A stretch of DNA of 64,000 bases, from positions 244,244 to 308,243 of the forward strand of contig NZ_KB905161.1 in the NCBI RefSeq assembly GCF_000378625.1, written 5' to 3'. This stretch comes from Colwellia piezophila ATCC BAA-637 (lineage in GTDB: Bacteria > Pseudomonadota > Gammaproteobacteria > Enterobacterales > Alteromonadaceae). Made by a program: the position numbers and the translations under genes. The notes under the pieces are model-generated. The model had not been told where the DNA came from and ran no database searches. It worked only from the letters and a program-made list of their open reading frames with translations. Of the stretch, positions 49,497-58,360 are shown piece after piece; the stretch's first letter is position 1; the number at the start of each line of letters is the position of its first letter.

Positions 49497-51131
49497 TTAA
49501 CGGACTCCATGCATGCCCCGTTTTAACAGCGGCGCTATCAAAAGCAGCGCCACGCCTGTACCTAGTCCAATCCACATTAAAAATTCGAACAGCTGACTAT
49601 AGATAACTATTGCCTCACTAACATTAGCAACTTCCCCTCCTTGGGTATCAATGGCTGCCATTTTCCCTAAGCGCATTGCAAGGGTTTCAGATAACGCCGT
49701 TGCTAAAAACCATACTCCCATAGAAAGCCCTACCACACGATGAATTGCCAGCTTAGTCACTGCAGAAAGCCCTACAGGAGAAAGGCAAAGTTCCCCGGTA
49801 GTGTGAATTAAATAGGCTAACACTAACCACCACAAACTAATTTTACCCGCTTCATTAGGAAATTGTGCCCCGATGACCAAAACACCAAAACCTAAGCCGG
49901 CCTGAATTATACCTAAAGCAAATTTAACCGGGATATTAGGGTTTAACTTATACTTATCTAACCATACCCAAAGCGCGGCAAAAGGTAAGGCTAACAAAAT
50001 GATAAAGCCCGCATTAAGCGAGCCAAACTGACCAGCCGATATCTCAATGCCGGCAATATTTCTCTCAACGACTCGATCGGCAAATAAAGTCATTGAACCT
50101 GCAGCCTGCTCAAACAAGGCCCAAAAAACTATTGTAGATGCAATTAATACCATCAGTACCAACATTTTTTGCATTTCTTCCCGGCTGCCTTTTAATACCG
50201 CATAAGTGACTAAACCTACGCCTGAAACGACCAACAAAACCTGCTGGGCGGCAAATACTACTGGCTCATGTTGGATCACCAACCAAAATACCGACAAGCT
50301 GGCAACGGCTGAGAAATAGATTAAATATTCTCGATTGAGCAAACCCCAAACCTTCTCAACTAATAGTTCAGGCTGTGGCGGCTCAGCCAAACCATGTAAA
50401 TATTTCAGCCCCTTAGTAAAAGTAAATAAGCCAAATGGCATACCGATACCCGCAGCGCCAAAACCATAACCCCAGCCAAAGGTTTCACCCAAATAAACAC
50501 AAATGATAGTAGCGGCAAAAGCGCCAAGGTTGATTCCCATATAAAAGATAGTAAAACCAGAATCACGACGAGGATCTTCTTTTGAATATAACTGACCAAC
50601 AATAGTTGAAATATTAGGCTTTAAAAAACCAACGCCAACAACAATAAACGATAGCGCCAGATAGAAAATATTCAAAGCCGCTAAATCTTGAATTTTTATA
50701 GTTTGTGTTAATAGCGTACCAGCGCTGATTACCGTGCCATTGTTAAGGGTAATATCTGAGATTAGCATAGTACCTGCCACGTATTGAACCGCTTGGTGAC
50801 CTTCCACCGCCATAAGAAAGTGACCTACACAAAGCAAAATCCCGCCAAAAATAACCGATTTTTTCATGCCTAAATAACGATCTGCTAACATGCCACCAAT
50901 AACAGGCAGCGTATAGACTAAGCCAGCATATGAACCTAAAACCGCCAAGCCCTCTCCATCTGAAAATAAGTGATATTTAGTCAGGTACAAAAGTAACAAA
51001 TACTTCATACCATAAAACGAAAACCGCTCCCATAATTCAGTAGCAAAACAAACATATAAGCCTTTGGGGTGACCAAATAATTCATCGGAATTAGCATGCC
51101 CATTCACATATCTAAGATTGCTTTGTGCCAT
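49497..51131 (-). CDS. Proton-dependent oligopeptide transporter (POT/PTR family)
   Basis: From the ATG at 51131 (MAQSNLRYVNGH), the protein has 544 residues and about 14 hydrophobic helices. An open extension to 51170 lacks a better RBS. The ELWERFSFYGMKYLLLLYL motif (ExxER proton-coupling signature) and GGMLADRYLGMKK are diagnostic of the PTR2 family. LWALFEQAAGSMTLFADR is also visible. It imports di- and tripeptides with protons, which fits a protein-degrading marine bacterium with several secreted proteases nearby. Confidence 0.92.
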   Translation of the reverse strand: MAQSNLRYVNGHANSDELFGHPKGLYVCFATELWERFSFYGMKYLLLLYLTKYHLFSDGEGLAVLGSYAGLVYTLPVIGGMLADRYLGMKKSVIFGGILLCVGHFLMAVEGHQAVQYVAGTMLISDITLNNGTVISAGTLLTQTIKIQDLAALNIFYLALSFIVVGVGFLKPNISTIVGQLYSKEDPRRDSGFTIFYMGINLGAFAATIICVYLGETFGWGYGFGAAGIGMPFGLFTFTKGLKYLHGLAEPPQPELLVEKVWGLLNREYLIYFSAVASLSVFWLVIQHEPVVFAAQQVLLVVSGVGLVTYAVLKGSREEMQKMLVLMVLIASTIVFWALFEQAAGSMTLFADRVVERNIAGIEISAGQFGSLNAGFIILLALPFAALWVWLDKYKLNPNIPVKFALGIIQAGLGFGVLVIGAQFPNEAGKISLWWLVLAYLIHTTGELCLSPVGLSAVTKLAIHRVVGLSMGVWFLATALSETLAMRLGKMAAIDTQGGEVANVSEAIVIYSQLFEFLMWIGLGTGVALLLIAPLLKRGMHGVR

Positions 51132-51170
51132 ATATGCCATACCTTCAACAAGGGGGAAGCTATAGAGCAA

Positions 51171-51487
51171 GTATAGGGGAGTATTATAGATACGCTAAAG
51201 GCTGCATTGTTATGTTGAATACTCAGTAAGTGAACAGAAGCAATTGCACTAACTAAGTGAGCAGTTTCAAATAGCTTAAATAACTACTGCTTTGCAAGTT
51301 ATTAAAATTTAACTCTCTATTTTTATATTATTTTAGAATTAAACACTATAAATCACGGTTTTATCAAGAAATACGCAAAACAAAACCTAGGGTTACATGA
51401 AACAATTACCTTATATAAGCCATTGTTAATTACCGACAGTCCCTAATGGAATTAACAATCTAACTTTAGATAGTTTAAGAGAACTTT
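51171..51487. other. Intergenic region between divergent genes
   Basis: About 317 bp of A/T-rich DNA holding the promoters of the peptide transporter and the desulfurase fusion. No repeat or recognised operator was found. Confidence 0.45.
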
Positions 51488-53797
51488 ATGACTAATTTAG
51501 CGACCGATGCAAAGCAACCTTTGAGTTTAATTTACCTAGATGCCAATGCTACTACCCAGGTTTTACCACAAGCTGCAGCGGCGGCCTTAGTAACCATGGA
51601 AACGCTATTTGGTAACCCGAGTAGTAGTCATGTTACCGGACTGCAAGCGAAGCAGATAATGGACAAAGCTAGACAACAAGCTAAACAGATTGTTGGTGCT
51701 GGCGAGGGTACAATTATTTTTACCAGTGGCGCGACTGAGGGTATTCAAACCGCTATTTTATCTGCATTAGTCGCTGCGAAAAAGACGCTAGATAAAGATG
51801 CCGATTATTGCCTACTATATGGTGCAACTGAGCATAAAGCCGTACCAGAGTCACTCAAACACTGGAATGAAATTCTTGAAATAAACGCCGAAGTGAAAGA
51901 GATACCTGTTGATAGAATGGGTCGCCTTGATATGGATTTTATCGCTAAAGAAGTCCCTAATGCCTTGATTATTTGTACCATGGCGGTTAATAACGAAACA
52001 GGTGTCTATCAAGACATGAACTTATTAGACCGAACCATACGTACCAATAACGCCAACACTGCTTGGATGGTAGATTGTGTGCAAGCTTTAGGTAAAACCG
52101 ACTTAGACTTAAGCCAGACTAGTATCGACTATGCCCCCTTTAGTGGTCACAAACTATATGCCCCTAAAGGTATTGGTTTTATGTACGTTAGAAAAAACGC
52201 CCCCTTTACCGCTGTTATTGCCGGCGGAGGTCAAGAAGGTGGCTTACGCTCAGGCACAGAAAACTTACCGGGTTTAGCCGCGTTAAGCGCCATATTTAGT
52301 ATGCTGTTAGGTGAAAGTGAATCTTGCTTTGCCTCAGTAGCAACCCTGCACTTATTTCGCCAACAGATGGTGTCGTCATTAACTCAGGCATTTCCTGAAA
52401 TCGTATTTAATCACAGTATTGAAAACTCAGTAGCAACCACTATTAATTTTGCTATTCCTGGCTTTAGTTCGAAAGAGATTATGGATTTATTCGACGCGGC
52501 TAACGTACGAGTCAGCTCTGGCTCAGCATGTAGTTCTAAAGTAACGCGCAGTTTTGTCTTAGATGCCATGGGGCTGCCAGCCTGGCAAAGTGAGTCAGCA
52601 ATTCGAATGTCTTTTGGCCCCGCAATGACACAAGAGCTAGTTGACACTGCCTGTAGCCGAATAATATCTGTAGCTCAAGCATTGCAGCAAAATTGCCTCA
52701 TTATTGACACAAATAGCATGGCTGAAAATACCCGCGCCGATAAAACTGAACTAGATGGCCTGGTACAATTTAAAGTCGGTGGTAACTGTAGTTGGTTATA
52801 TGTCGACCAGAAAACTAAATCGGCAATCTTTATCGATCCATTGCCTGAAGTGGCTGATCGCCTACAAACAATACTTACTTGTCAGGAACTTGATTTAGTC
52901 GCGGTTATTGATACCCACGGCCATGCAGATCATGACTCTTGTCGTGTTAGTATCGTAGAATCGTGCTTAGCTGAGCAGCAGACTGATGCACTAGGCTGGC
53001 CAGACAATACGCAAACAACAAAAATTAATGGTAATGAATACCAGTACCTAACGCTGGGTGATAAGTGGTTGGTTAAAGTAGCAACGCCAGGACATACCGA
53101 TGACAGCATTAGCTTGTTATTATGCGAACCCGTAACGGATGCCACAGCATCATTACAAGTGCATTATGCTTTTTGTGGAGATCTGATTTTAATGGCTAGC
53201 CTTGGTCGCACAAATTTCTCCACCAGTAGTGCCCCAGAAATGTATAGCAGCTTACAGTCATTGCATACGCTTATCGGTAACAACAGTCTTGTTTGTCCGA
53301 GTCACGACTATAACAACGAGTTTACTACCAGTATTGCCACAGAATTATCACGTAATTCACTGCTTGCTCAAGTGATTAATAATGAAATGAACAGTGCGGC
53401 GTTTTCACTGCAAAAAGCTAAGATGGATACTCATATTATCGACGAATCTGGCAGTGAAATAATGTGTGGCGCGCTAATTGGTACTTGTAATAAAATTACT
53501 GTGCTTGACTATGACAGCGCCAGTTTAGCCAAGGCTTTAAAGCAATCTAATCCCATGAAGTTAATTGATATCCGTGAACCACACGAATACGCCCTTCAAC
53601 ACGATGACAGATTTAACATCAATGTACCTTTAACTCGATTAGTGCAGTTTATCCAAGCGCAGCAAGATAAGCAGCAAGAATTGGTACTTATATGTCGCAG
53701 TGGCAGTCGCTCTCAAATAGCAGCACAAGCATTAGGTCGTTTAGGTTTTGAAAATGTTGGCCATTTAAAAGGTGGTTACGCTTTACATCAGTATTAA
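51488..53797 (+). CDS. Trifunctional sulfur protein: cysteine desulfurase - persulfide-dioxygenase-like MBL - rhodanese
   Basis: One 769-residue frame with no frameshift. Residues about 14-400 form a NifS/IscS-type desulfurase with PLP Lys at about 222 (SGHKLYAPKG) and sulfur-carrying Cys at about 348 (SSGSACSS). Residues about 425-610 form a metallo-beta-lactamase domain (THGHADHDS, ATPGHTDDS, FCGDLILMASLGRTNF, PSHDYN), most like ETHE1 persulfide dioxygenases. Residues about 690-769 form a rhodanese domain with Cys about 736 (CRSGSRS). All catalytic residues are present. A strong terminator follows. Together the domains would release sulfur from cysteine, carry it as a persulfide and oxidise it. 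Confidence 0.88.
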   Translation: MTNLATDAKQPLSLIYLDANATTQVLPQAAAAALVTMETLFGNPSSSHVTGLQAKQIMDKARQQAKQIVGAGEGTIIFTSGATEGIQTAILSALVAAKKTLDKDADYCLLYGATEHKAVPESLKHWNEILEINAEVKEIPVDRMGRLDMDFIAKEVPNALIICTMAVNNETGVYQDMNLLDRTIRTNNANTAWMVDCVQALGKTDLDLSQTSIDYAPFSGHKLYAPKGIGFMYVRKNAPFTAVIAGGGQEGGLRSGTENLPGLAALSAIFSMLLGESESCFASVATLHLFRQQMVSSLTQAFPEIVFNHSIENSVATTINFAIPGFSSKEIMDLFDAANVRVSSGSACSSKVTRSFVLDAMGLPAWQSESAIRMSFGPAMTQELVDTACSRIISVAQALQQNCLIIDTNSMAENTRADKTELDGLVQFKVGGNCSWLYVDQKTKSAIFIDPLPEVADRLQTILTCQELDLVAVIDTHGHADHDSCRVSIVESCLAEQQTDALGWPDNTQTTKINGNEYQYLTLGDKWLVKVATPGHTDDSISLLLCEPVTDATASLQVHYAFCGDLILMASLGRTNFSTSSAPEMYSSLQSLHTLIGNNSLVCPSHDYNNEFTTSIATELSRNSLLAQVINNEMNSAAFSLQKAKMDTHIIDESGSEIMCGALIGTCNKITVLDYDSASLAKALKQSNPMKLIDIREPHEYALQHDDRFNINVPLTRLVQFIQAQQDKQQELVLICRSGSRSQIAAQALGRLGFENVGHLKGGYALHQY

Positions 53798-53827
53798 CAG
53801 GTTTTGGCTTTAATTTTCCAAATAAAT

Positions 53828-53860
53828 AAAACCCGATACAGGTACTCTGTATCGGGTTTT
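53828..53860 (+). terminator. Terminator after the desulfurase fusion gene
   Basis: AAAACCCGATACAG pairs perfectly with CTGTATCGGGTTTT around GTACT. A close relative lies at 58272-58305. Confidence 0.93.
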
Positions 53861-54285
53861 CGCTTTTATTTACTAAGCAGTAACGTGCCAAGGTACTAAT
53901 CCTGCCTAAATATCTTTTACCTAATTAGTACCTTTTTCAACGCTAGATATGGGTCAGTTTTCAGGATTAGCTCTTTTTTTAGGACCATAATTATAGCTGC
54001 TACTTGTTGGTGTTTAACCAAAATCAACATAACTCGTAAAATGCAAACCATATTGAAAAATTGTCGGCATACTGATGACCATTAAAATTAAAAAAACACC
54101 TCCCCCGCTGCTAACAATAAGCTAAGGCTTTGTTATTACCACAAAAAAAATTATTTTTATTTTGTGGCATGCGCTTTGCTCTGTTAGTTCATATTAAAGT
54201 AATGCTATTAACTTCAACCTTCATTCACATGATAAAAGTTGAATGAAGGAAATTTATATAGCAGAGGTTAATTTGAGGAGTAAAC
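53861..54285. other. Intergenic region before the lipoprotein gene
   Basis: About 425 bp with no gene or repeat recognised; A/T-rich, probably the promoter of the lipoprotein-LruC operon. Confidence 0.4.
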
Positions 54286-54771
54286 ATGATTTTATCTCAA
54301 TATAAACGAATATTGGTGCTTCTTTTCATTTTAACACCGCTACTTAGTGCCTGTGGTGAAGAAGAAGAAAATGAAGAAGTAGTACAAACGCCCCCCGTTG
54401 AAAACACGATGGCAAGCAACATAGAAAATCAAAATAACATAGAGCAAGAAGCAACAAAATCCCTTAGTAGCGTCTCCATGGAAGGCAACTTTGCCTTTGA
54501 AACCCAAAGAATGGTAACTGTTGATTTACATTTTATAGCAACACAGTTCCAAGAAAAAATTGCAATTTATTCAGTAATAGATGCCAATACCAACACCCCG
54601 ATAAATTTGCTAGAACAAGGCATCATAATTCAATCCAATAGCTATAAGAGCATGCTGGCAGCGGCCACAGCAGTCAGCTCTTTAATTGTGGTTAGAAATG
54701 ATGACTTTTCAAATGCAGTTACGGTAGAAATAAATAGTAATGACTTACTTACTCATACTTTTCAGGAGTAA
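54286..54771 (+). CDS. Lipoprotein of unknown function
   Basis: The 161-residue precursor has a lipoprotein signal with lipobox LLSAC (about residues 19-23) followed by an acidic tract, GEEEENEEVV. The rest has no recognised domain. GAGGAG precedes the ATG. Its stop overlaps the next start (TAATG), so it and the LruC-type protein are co-translated and probably act together at the cell surface. Confidence 0.78.
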   Translation: MILSQYKRILVLLFILTPLLSACGEEEENEEVVQTPPVENTMASNIENQNNIEQEATKSLSSVSMEGNFAFETQRMVTVDLHFIATQFQEKIAIYSVIDANTNTPINLLEQGIIIQSNSYKSMLAAATAVSSLIVVRNDDFSNAVTVEINSNDLLTHTFQE

Positions 54772-57350
54772 TGAAAATGAAAACAGCGATAATTAGCATA
54801 CTAATTTTTTTATCAATATTTGCTGCCAAGGCAGACCCCGTATTGCAAAGCATAACTTTAGATTTAAACGCTACTGACTATAAAAAATTGGGAGCCTCCG
54901 TCGCTATTTCTGGTGATATTGCGGTTATCGGTGCTCCTGGCTCAGCTGGCGATATAGGGCAAGCATGTCTTTACCAACGTTTAGGTGAAAGCTGGAGCCT
55001 GTTAAGTTGTCTTAGCCCAAATACTGAAGATCAAGATACCGTGCAGCAGTTTGGTAATACCGTGTCAATATCAGGCGATCTGCTAGTTATAGGTGCAGAA
55101 AACAAACAAAATGGTAAACATGGTGTTGCCTATATTTATCAACGCCAAGGTGATTTATGGTTACAACAAGCTGAATTAATCAGTCCTAATTCATCTTCAA
55201 ATGATAAGTTTGCCAGCACGCTTAGCATATCGGAAAACTATATAGCGATAGGCTCGCCAGGTTTTTCAGCAAGTCATGCCGGTGCTGTGCATCTGTTTAA
55301 AAGTACGACTTCCGGCTGGGTCGAAGATATCGTTATCACGCCAATTTCATCTTTTAAAAGTGCACATTTTGGCTCGTCACTGATGTTAACCGGCGAATAC
55401 CTCATCATAGGAGACGATGACCATGGCCGTGCCCATGAAGGTACCGGATATATTTACCGACGAGAAGATGATATTTGGAGTCTCCAGGCAAGCTTAAAAG
55501 GTGGCGATGTCACTAAAAGCGCCAATTTTGCCACCAGTGTCGCTATTTCAAAAAACTACGCGGTTATCGGGGCAAAATCAGAAAATAGCTCCTTAGTTAA
55601 GAAGAATAAAAAAAGTGGCGCTGTCTATGTTTATAAACGCACAGGTAAGTTATGGCAAAATCAAACGAAACTGTTAGCAAGTGATGCCGGACAAGGAGAT
55701 AACTTTGGCTCTAGTGTTGCTATTTCTGGCGATTATCTAATTATCGGCGCCGAAAATAATAATAGCGCTAGGGGGTCAACTTACTTATTTCGAAATACAA
55801 ACGATGTTTGGACTGAGGAATTTAACTTTCAGGCTGATGATGCCAATCAGCAAGATAATTTTGGTCATGCAATCGCTATTGCTCAAGACTATATAGTCAT
55901 TGGCGCACATAACAAAAGTGTGGCAAACAACACACAAGGAGTGAGTTACCTTTATTATCTAAACCGCGACACTAGCCCATCAGAAAGAGAAAAAGCACTG
56001 ACCGAAATACAAACGCAGCTAGCTTATGATTCTGCAGAAATAGATAGTGACAATGATGATTTGAATGATTGGGATGAAATTAATATATTAGGAACTGATC
56101 CATACCTAAGTGATAGCGATGGTGATGGCTTAACCGATAAAGAAGAAGTTATGATTTATCAATCAAATCCGCTGGTAGCTGATAGCGATGGTGATGGCTT
56201 ATCTGACCTCGACGAAGTGGTGCTTTATAATTCAGATCCTACTTTGGTTGATACCGATGGTGATGGCTCAAGTGACTATGAAGAAGTAATGGTTACTAAA
56301 ACAGAGCCCTCTTTAGTTGATTCAGACAATGATGGTTTAACCGATCAGCAAGAACTACTGGAAACCAATACCGACCCAACCCTCGCTGATACTGACGGCG
56401 ATGGTTTAACCGATAATGAAGAGCTTAATTTATATAATACCGACCCCCATAATGCCGATAGTGATAATGACGGTTTTAGTGATGGTAACGAAGTGAACTT
56501 TTATGAAACCTTACCCTTAGATAAAAATGATACGCCGATTATAGAGACCACCAGCACCTCATACTCGCCGTCAAACAGTGAGTTTGGCACCATGGCATTT
56601 GAAGATGAATGGCCAATAAAAGGCGACTACGATTTTAATGATGCAGTATTTGATTACAACGTTGAAGAAAACAAAGTCAATGGTTTGGTGAGTCGTATTG
56701 TTTTTAAAATACTACCTACGGCTCGCGGCGCCATTTATGATAACTCCTTACGATTAATGATTAACACGCCAATTAGTAATATTGGCCAAGTAACCATGAA
56801 GTTAAAAGGCGTGATAACAGAGATAACACCTATAGCAGACGGCAATCAATCCCTATTTATCATCATAGCTAAAATAGAAGATGCCTTACCGCCGCCTCCG
56901 GGATATAAGATGTCTAATACCTTTTCCGGTAGCCCTAAAGTTAATGGCAACCTTTATACCTTAACCATTAATTTCAATTTCCCTATATCTTCTCAAACGT
57001 TAGGCACGGCGCCATACAACAGTTTCATTTCTAGAGTACTGGATACTGGTGAGCATATAGAAGTACACTTTCCTGGCTATTTCCCCTCAAAAAAAGCCTC
57101 TAGAAGAAAGTTTGGCCAAGGACAAGATGACTCAGATAAAAGCCAAGATAGGTATTATCAAACGGAAGGCAACTTACCTTGGGCAATGCTGATCCCGACC
57201 AAGTGGCACCATACTAAAGAGCGTGTAGATCTATCTAATGGCTACCCTGATATTTTGCAATGGGCTGCAAGCAAAGGGAAAAGTAAAAAAGGTTGGTATA
57301 AGAGTAAACGTAACTCAAAATTTGTTTTTGAAAACGTTCCTGATATTTAA
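54771..57350 (+). CDS. Secreted FG-GAP / calcium-repeat / LruC-domain protein
   Basis: The 859-residue protein has a signal peptide (about 1-22, AKA/D). Residues about 25-395 contain FG-GAP-like propeller repeats (FGxxVAISGDYxxIGA repeated). Residues about 418-585 contain seven thrombospondin-type-3 calcium loops (D-S/T-D-G/N-D-G/D pattern, spaced about 23 residues). An LruC domain follows (FEDEWPIKGDYDFNDAVFDYNV). This looks like a large calcium-binding surface or secreted adhesin; function unknown. The second ATG three codons in is an alternative start. Confidence 0.85.
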   Translation: MKMKTAIISILIFLSIFAAKADPVLQSITLDLNATDYKKLGASVAISGDIAVIGAPGSAGDIGQACLYQRLGESWSLLSCLSPNTEDQDTVQQFGNTVSISGDLLVIGAENKQNGKHGVAYIYQRQGDLWLQQAELISPNSSSNDKFASTLSISENYIAIGSPGFSASHAGAVHLFKSTTSGWVEDIVITPISSFKSAHFGSSLMLTGEYLIIGDDDHGRAHEGTGYIYRREDDIWSLQASLKGGDVTKSANFATSVAISKNYAVIGAKSENSSLVKKNKKSGAVYVYKRTGKLWQNQTKLLASDAGQGDNFGSSVAISGDYLIIGAENNNSARGSTYLFRNTNDVWTEEFNFQADDANQQDNFGHAIAIAQDYIVIGAHNKSVANNTQGVSYLYYLNRDTSPSEREKALTEIQTQLAYDSAEIDSDNDDLNDWDEINILGTDPYLSDSDGDGLTDKEEVMIYQSNPLVADSDGDGLSDLDEVVLYNSDPTLVDTDGDGSSDYEEVMVTKTEPSLVDSDNDGLTDQQELLETNTDPTLADTDGDGLTDNEELNLYNTDPHNADSDNDGFSDGNEVNFYETLPLDKNDTPIIETTSTSYSPSNSEFGTMAFEDEWPIKGDYDFNDAVFDYNVEENKVNGLVSRIVFKILPTARGAIYDNSLRLMINTPISNIGQVTMKLKGVITEITPIADGNQSLFIIIAKIEDALPPPPGYKMSNTFSGSPKVNGNLYTLTINFNFPISSQTLGTAPYNSFISRVLDTGEHIEVHFPGYFPSKKASRRKFGQGQDDSDKSQDRYYQTEGNLPWAMLIPTKWHHTKERVDLSNGYPDILQWAASKGKSKKGWYKSKRNSKFVFENVPDI

Positions 57351-57486
57351 TAGCGGATGTAACTACTAAGGCAGTAATAATATGTTCTTCGCTGAGCTGG
57401 GCAAGTATTGCTGAAATAAAAGATTAAACGACTTGATTAAATGTTAGCTACGGCCAACTAGAGCAGGCCGTATCATTAAAAATAAC

Positions 57487-57513
57487 AAAGCCAGCATATT
57501 AGCTGGCTTTTTT
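57487..57513 (+). terminator. Terminator after the LruC-domain gene
   Basis: AAAGCCAGC pairs with GCTGGCTTT around ATATTA, followed by a T-run. It may also serve the convergent HdeD-like gene. Confidence 0.9.
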
Positions 57514-57548
57514 ACTTAATAGAATAGCTTCAATAGCTAGTTATTTAT

Positions 57549-58154
57549 TTAGTTAACTAACTTCTCTTGATTTTTATTAAGTTGATTCGAAATAGTTAAT
57601 AACGCAATACCATCAAAAATAAAACTAACACCAATAATAAGTCCAATAATCCAAGCGCTTGAAAAAGGCCAATTAGTCAGCACAACGATACCTAACACAA
57701 AGGATATAACACCGTTTAACAGACTGAACACTTTAGCTGATGATTGTAGTTCAAAGGCCAGTACCATTGAGCTGAAACCACTAATTAAAAAATAAATCGC
57801 AATTAATAAACCAAGCACACCAAGAATTATAGCTGGGTGAGTAAAGATAATTATCGCTAAAGCGGCTAAAACAAAAGGCCTAAACCATAAGGACATGTTC
57901 TGTGTCTTGTTATGCCAAGCATTAAATGACAGTGCTGTTGAGGCCAGTAAAAAAATCCCCGCAACAAAAGTATTGAAAGCCATACCAATAAAATTAGGCA
58001 CTAAAATAGCTAGCAGACCAATAGTGATCATTACCATACCAATCACTTTAGTATTTTTAATCAACGCTAACTTGAGCTGCTGTGCGGTTGTTTCCCGCGT
58101 TACTTCTGGTGCTTGAGTAGAGCTAATGTCTGAGCGAGGTACGAAATCTGTCAT
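57549..58154 (-). CDS. HdeD-family membrane protein (DUF308)
   Basis: A 201-residue protein with six hydrophobic helices (VIGMVMITIGLLAILVPNFIG, GVLGLLIAIYFLISGFSSM, WIIGLIIGVSFIFDGIALL) in the repeated three-helix pattern of DUF308. E. coli HdeD is involved in acid resistance at high cell density; the role in other bacteria is unknown. The first 30 residues are polar and longer than usual. Confidence 0.82.
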   Translation of the reverse strand: MTDFVPRSDISSTQAPEVTRETTAQQLKLALIKNTKVIGMVMITIGLLAILVPNFIGMAFNTFVAGIFLLASTALSFNAWHNKTQNMSLWFRPFVLAALAIIIFTHPAIILGVLGLLIAIYFLISGFSSMVLAFELQSSAKVFSLLNGVISFVLGIVVLTNWPFSSAWIIGLIIGVSFIFDGIALLTISNQLNKNQEKLVN

Positions 58155-58271
58155 GTCGGTTTATCCTTAAATTGACCCGATAATATATTGATAAGGCTAA
58201 GGTAGCAGAAGCGACTAATAAACTGTATTTATTCTTAATACTGTTGGTGAATATCCAAAGTCAAAGAGTAA

Positions 58272-58305
58272 AAAACCCGATGCAAGTTACCTTGTATCGG
58301 GTTTT
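58272..58305. terminator. Terminator after protease 1
   Basis: AAAACCCGATGCAAG pairs with CTTGTATCGGGTTTT with one wobble. It is nearly the same sequence as the terminator at 53828-53860. Confidence 0.85.
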
Positions 58306-58360
58306 AGTTACTATTTACTCACGACTAATATTAGCGAGTAAATCATTTACCTAAGTTTAC

